DNA from: Allokutzneria sp. A3M-2-11 16
GTDB lineage: Bacteria; Actinomycetota; Actinomycetes; Mycobacteriales; Pseudonocardiaceae
Assembly: GCF_024213555.1 (NCBI RefSeq)
Contig: NZ_JANAVO010000004.1
Location: 434,001-498,000 of the forward strand
Direction: 5' to 3'
Length of the DNA: 64,000 bases
Both the position numbers and the translations under genes were made by a program. Of this stretch, positions 59,698 to 64,000 are shown piece by piece. The notes under the pieces were generated by a model, which was given only the letters and a program-made list of their open reading frames with translations, had not been told where the DNA came from and made no database searches. Position 1 is the first letter of the stretch. Every line of letters begins with the position of its first letter.

Positions 59698-61206
59698 CTA
59701 CTGCTCGTCGGGGGCACCGAGCCCGAGTCCGAGCCCGGTGCGGGCCGCGCTCTTCGCGCCGCGGCCGATGTTGGCGTAGATCTCCGGCCGGTTGGCCCGC
59801 AGGTGCAGGCCCCACAGGACGCCGAACACCCCGATGAGCACGTAGGCGCCGGGGATCGCCAGCAGCACCGGCGAGGAGGAGGGCAGGTCGAACACCTTGT
59901 CCAGGTTGACCAGCACCAGGACGAGCGCGATCACGGTGCAGACCGAGGAGATCGCCGGGGCCACCACGCGCCGGAACACCGGCTCGCCGGAGGGGTTGCG
60001 GGCGAAGTAGACCAGGACCGTGATCGAGGTCAGCGCGAGCAGGATGAGGATGCCCAGCGCGCCGGCGGAGTTCCACAGGTAGAACAGGTCGCGCAACGGG
60101 TCACCGCCGATGACCGCGTACACGAGGATCACCACCAGGCCGAGCGCGCTCTGCGAGAGCGAGCCGACCTTCGGCGAGCTGTTGCGGTGCGAGGTCTGCC
60201 CGAACACGGCGGGCAGCACGCGCTCGCGCCCCATGGCGAAGGCGTAGCGCGCCGCGGTGTTGTGCACCGCGATCATGCACGCCAGCACGCTGGTGAAGTA
60301 CAGGAAGCGGCCGATGCCGACCATGGCCGGGCCGAGCTGCTCGCCGGCGAGGTGGAACACCAGGCCGGAGCCGTACTGGTGGGCCATGTCGCCGATGTGG
60401 GCGGGGCCCGCCGCGACGCTCATCGCCAGCGAGGCCAGCAGGTACAGCACGGCCATCACGGCGAGCGCGGAGAAGGTGGCGACCGGGACGGTGCGGCCGG
60501 GCGAGCGCGCCTCCTCGCTGAACACCACCGCAGTCTCGAAGCCGATGAAGGCCAGCAGGGCCAGGGCGAGCAGGGCTCCGACGCCGGGCTCGAACAGGTG
60601 CGAGGGTTCGAGCGCGACCAGGCTGACCGAACCGTCCGCGGGGTGGAACAGCGACGAGACCGCGTAGACCAGGACCACGAGCACCTCGGCGGCCAGCAGC
60701 ACCGCGAGGACCTTGCCGTTGAGGTCGATGTGCTGCATGCCCAGGAACGCCACGATCGCCCAGCCGACCAGCGCGATCACCCACCAGGCCACGTCGATGC
60801 CGAACCAGGCGCGCAGCAACGGTTTCGCCGCGTCGCCCAGCGCCCCGTAGAGCCCCACCTGCATGGCGTTGTAGGACAGCAGCGCCATCCAGCCCGCCGC
60901 GACGCCCGCGGGCCTGCCGATGCCCTTGCTGATGTAGGCGTTGAACGCCCCCGCGTTGGGCACGTAGGGCGCCATCGTCACGAACCCGACGGCGAACAGC
61001 GCGAGCACCGCCCCCATCACCACGATGCCGACCGGGATGCCGACCTGCCCGGTGATGGCGTACCCGCTCGTGATGACCCCGGCCGTGGCCAGGAACGGCG
61101 ACCCCATGGAGATGGCGAAGTAGGTCACCGCGGGAACGCCGAGGCGATCCTTGGCCAGCACCGAGGTGACTTTTCCGGTCTTGCTGGGCTTCGGGGTGGT
61201 GTGCAT
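59698..61206 (-). CDS. APC-superfamily permease 3 of 3
   Basis: Predicted 502 aa from ATG 61206 (GAGG upstream). Same family and order of motifs as copies 1 and 2 (GVPAVTYFAISMGSPFLATAGVITSGYAI, VTMAPYVPNAGAFNAYISKGIGRPAG, GFETAVVFSEEARSPGRTVPVA) but clearly more diverged, so this was the older duplication. The tail is LGLGLGAPDEQ. 38 bp upstream of copy 2; the GPP34 gene lies 40 bp upstream. Confidence 0.9.
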   Translation of the reverse strand: MHTTPKPSKTGKVTSVLAKDRLGVPAVTYFAISMGSPFLATAGVITSGYAITGQVGIPVGIVVMGAVLALFAVGFVTMAPYVPNAGAFNAYISKGIGRPAGVAAGWMALLSYNAMQVGLYGALGDAAKPLLRAWFGIDVAWWVIALVGWAIVAFLGMQHIDLNGKVLAVLLAAEVLVVLVYAVSSLFHPADGSVSLVALEPSHLFEPGVGALLALALLAFIGFETAVVFSEEARSPGRTVPVATFSALAVMAVLYLLASLAMSVAAGPAHIGDMAHQYGSGLVFHLAGEQLGPAMVGIGRFLYFTSVLACMIAVHNTAARYAFAMGRERVLPAVFGQTSHRNSSPKVGSLSQSALGLVVILVYAVIGGDPLRDLFYLWNSAGALGILILLALTSITVLVYFARNPSGEPVFRRVVAPAISSVCTVIALVLVLVNLDKVFDLPSSSPVLLAIPGAYVLIGVFGVLWGLHLRANRPEIYANIGRGAKSAARTGLGLGLGAPDEQ

Positions 61207-61246
61207 CGGCCTACCTCGGCTCGGGGTGGTGTTGGCGTACCGGTGG

Positions 61247-61879
61247 TCAGCGTCGGTGTCGGAGGACCGCGTCACCCACCGCGGCCTCGGTTTCACTGAG
61301 CAGTGCGCGCAGCGCGGGCGGCAGCCCGGTGAGCTGGCGGCGCAGGGGCCGCGCCACCTCGGACGCGACGTGCTGGAAGACCTCCAGCTCCAGTTCGGTC
61401 GCCACCACGAGCCCGGAGAGCACGACGTCGGGGACGGGCAGCTGCTCGTTCTTGGACAGCGCGTTGGCCAGGCGGGCGGCGACCCAGGCGGCCACGTTCA
61501 TGTCCGTCGGCACGTAGATCGTGCGGGTCTGCAACAGCCGCCGGACCTCGGTGGGGCGCAGGTGTCCCGCGTGCAGCAGCCGCTGCACGACCTGGGACTG
61601 CGCCTTCTGGCTGAGGTACTGCAACCAGTCGGGGACCGAGGTGACGTCGCTGTTGCGGAGCAGTTCCTCCAGCAGCGCGCGGGCGAGCGCGTCCCCGGGC
61701 GAGGGCGCGTCGAGTATCACGATGTTGCGGCGCTCGATGTCGATGGAGCCGAAGAGCACGAGTTCGCCGAGGAGGGCGCCGGCGAGTCCGAGCCCGGCGC
61801 GTCCCTCTCCGCACCGGGCCGTGCCGGAGACGTCGTCGTGCGCGATGAGGTAGTAGTCGTCGGCCAGCAGCAGGGGCAC
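61247..61879 (-). CDS. GPP34 (GOLPH3-like) family protein
   Basis: Predicted 210 aa from GTG 61879 with GGAG eight bases upstream; the longer frame to 61951 is not needed. GPP34 hallmarks: LLLADDYYLIAHDDVSG at the start, GLAGALLGELVLFGSIDI, LLHAGHLRPTEVRRLLQTRTIYVPTDMNVAAWVAARL and a helical C-terminus. In eukaryotes GOLPH3 binds PI4P at Golgi membranes; bacterial members have an unknown membrane-linked role. First of four co-directional genes with the three permeases. Confidence 0.87.
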   Translation of the reverse strand: MPLLLADDYYLIAHDDVSGTARCGEGRAGLGLAGALLGELVLFGSIDIERRNIVILDAPSPGDALARALLEELLRNSDVTSVPDWLQYLSQKAQSQVVQRLLHAGHLRPTEVRRLLQTRTIYVPTDMNVAAWVAARLANALSKNEQLPVPDVVLSGLVVATELELEVFQHVASEVARPLRRQLTGLPPALRALLSETEAAVGDAVLRHRR

Positions 61880-62148
61880 GGTCAGGACTCCCCGCCGGTG
61901 TCGGCATGCGGTCGAACGCCACAACGCCGCGCTTGTAAGACGCGCCGACACGCCATCATCGCTACCACCGTCACCTTTTCCCGCCTACTGGGCCCTGGAG
62001 AGGCGAAATGCTAGCGCCATCGCCAAGAGTAGTTTCGCCAATCTCCTTCACCCCGCCGCGTATCCAATCGGACAGCGAGGCGCGATCCATGACAGTGCGG
62101 GCGTCACAACCCGTTGATGACAACCCAAAAGAGTGAAAGGGATGGGGC

Positions 62149-63131
62149 TCAGCCCAGCGCCCTCGGGTGCGCCGTCGCGTACACCTCGCGCAGCGTCGTG
62201 ACCGTGACCAGCGTGTAGATCTGCGTCGTGGTCACCGAGGCGTGGCCGAGCAGCTCCTGCACCACTCGAACGTCCGCGCCGCCCTCCAGCAGGTGCGTGG
62301 CGAAGCAGTGGCGCAGGGTGTGCGGGGAGATCTCGCTGCTCACTCCTGATCGTTCCGCAGCCCTTTTAAGCACTTGCCAAGCACTTTGACGCGACAACCG
62401 CCCACCGCGGGCGTTCAGGAAGACGGCCCCGGCGGGGCTTCTTTCCGCTGAGGCGGCAGATGTCCGGCGTCCGGCGAGGGCGGGGCGGGCGCGCACCAGG
62501 TAGGCGTCGAGCGCGGCCAGCGCCGGACGGCCAACGGGTACCAACCTTTGCACGCCACCCTTGCCGCGCAACAGAAGCGTGCGTTCAACTGCGTCGAGGT
62601 CGTCCAGGTCGGCGCCGACCGCCTCGGAGATCCGCGCACCGGTGGAGTACAGCAACTCCAGCAGCGCCCGGTCCCGCAGGCCGAGCGCGTCGTCTCCCCC
62701 GGCGTGGTCGAGCAGCCTCAGCACGTCCTCCACCGGCAACGCCTTGGGCAGTCGCCTGGGTGGCGCGGGCGGGCGCACCGCGCGCGCGACGTCCTTGGCC
62801 ACCTTGCCTTCCCGCGTCGCGAAGCGGTGCAGTCCGCGCACCGCCACGACGGCCCTCGCGGCGGAGGAGGGCGCGAGCGGGGGTCTGCCATCGGCACCCT
62901 CGCGCAGCGCGACCAGGAACGAGCCCACGTGCGCCTCGGTCGCTTCGGCCAGCGCTGAAACCCCAAGCGCCGCAAGGTGTTCGAGGTAGCGGCGAAGATC
63001 GCGGCCGTAGGAGTCGAGGGTGTTGCGCGCCGTCCCGCGCTCCACGGTGAGGTGGTCGAGGTAGGCGGCGAGCAGGGCGGACAGGGCGGGCGGGATCTCC
63101 TCCCGGCCCGCCCCGCCCGCCGGATCCGCTG

Positions 63132-63135
<4 letters not shown>
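62149..63135 (-). CDS. xerD: Site-specific tyrosine recombinase XerD
   Basis: Predicted 328 aa. N-terminal SAM-like domain [31 protein letters not shown]. Catalytic residues: Arg in [12 protein letters not shown], Lys in [29 protein letters not shown] (His, Arg), [14 protein letters not shown] (His and nucleophile Tyr). Resolves chromosome dimers with XerC at dif. GTG 63135 overlaps the ald stop by 4 bp, the common ald-xerD arrangement. Confidence 0.93.

Positions 63136-64000
<865 letters not shown>

Noticed and set aside
59659-61299. A long plus-strand ORF opposite permease 3
   Set aside because: Antisense shadow with repetitive DRDRG-type sequence; the permease frame has APC consensus segments.

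Overview
The window is high-GC (roughly 70%) actinobacterial chromosome. It has dense GTG/ATG starts, 4-bp stop/start overlaps (ATGA or GTGA) and several probable leaderless promoters. The gene families (AfsR/SARP regulator, DUF3558 lipoprotein beside a PPE-like protein, GPP34, an ald-xerD / parA-scpA-scpB-rluB neighbourhood, LuxC/LuxE-type enzymes) and the dispersed palindromic repeats suggest a Pseudonocardiales member (Lentzea, Saccharothrix, Kutzneria or Allokutzneria type). The genus cannot be fixed from sequence reading alone. No rRNA, tRNA, CRISPR, transposase or prophage gene was seen.

Layout. 1-5.2 kb: an AfsR-type STAND regulator cut by the window edge, and a frameshifted NB-ARC/TPR gene. 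5.2-10.1 kb: a PucR regulator divergent from a Na+/solute symporter-aminotransferase operon across a large imperfect palindrome, then a PAP2-like membrane protein. 10.3-12.4 kb: HxlR regulator plus serine hydrolase, and a tiny secreted Cys protein. 12.8-20.1 kb: the most unusual locus, a five-gene translationally coupled operon (GNAT, LuxE-like ligase, LuxC-PaaK fusion, PaaK-like ligase, MFS exporter) that looks like an undescribed carboxylate activation/reduction pathway. 20.3-32 kb: a secreted repeat protein, a terpene-synthase-like protein that has lost its metal-binding motifs, PhoD phosphatase, sphingomyelinase-like EEP protein, a MocR-type regulator without its PLP lysine, CutA, YidC, a methyltransferase, an AraC regulator and small proteins. 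32-41.8 kb: secreted SGNH hydrolase, lactonase-like protein, ornithine aminotransferase, amidase, ABC-F, ZapE, RibD-type reductase and an Asp23/Gls24 group.

41.8-52.7 kb: a flavinylated electron-transfer module (ApbE, FMN-binding protein, ferric-reductase-like protein); two genes sharing a VFSG/NP domain, one with a cysteine-peptidase-like C-terminus; a two-component system; DUF305 and LVIVD secreted proteins; and a small type VII-secretion-like group. 52.7-64 kb: the chromosome segregation genes rluB-scpB-scpA-parA and xerD-ald, separated by three tandem APC permeases and a GPP34 gene.

At least four dispersed palindrome families sit in the intergenic gaps: CCGTTTCGTACTC hairpins, GTCTTCAAGT-ended elements, TGAACGAGTCGTTC palindromes, and one 18-bp inverted repeat that contains the stop codons of two convergent genes. 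All functional calls come from reading motifs and context; no database search was run.
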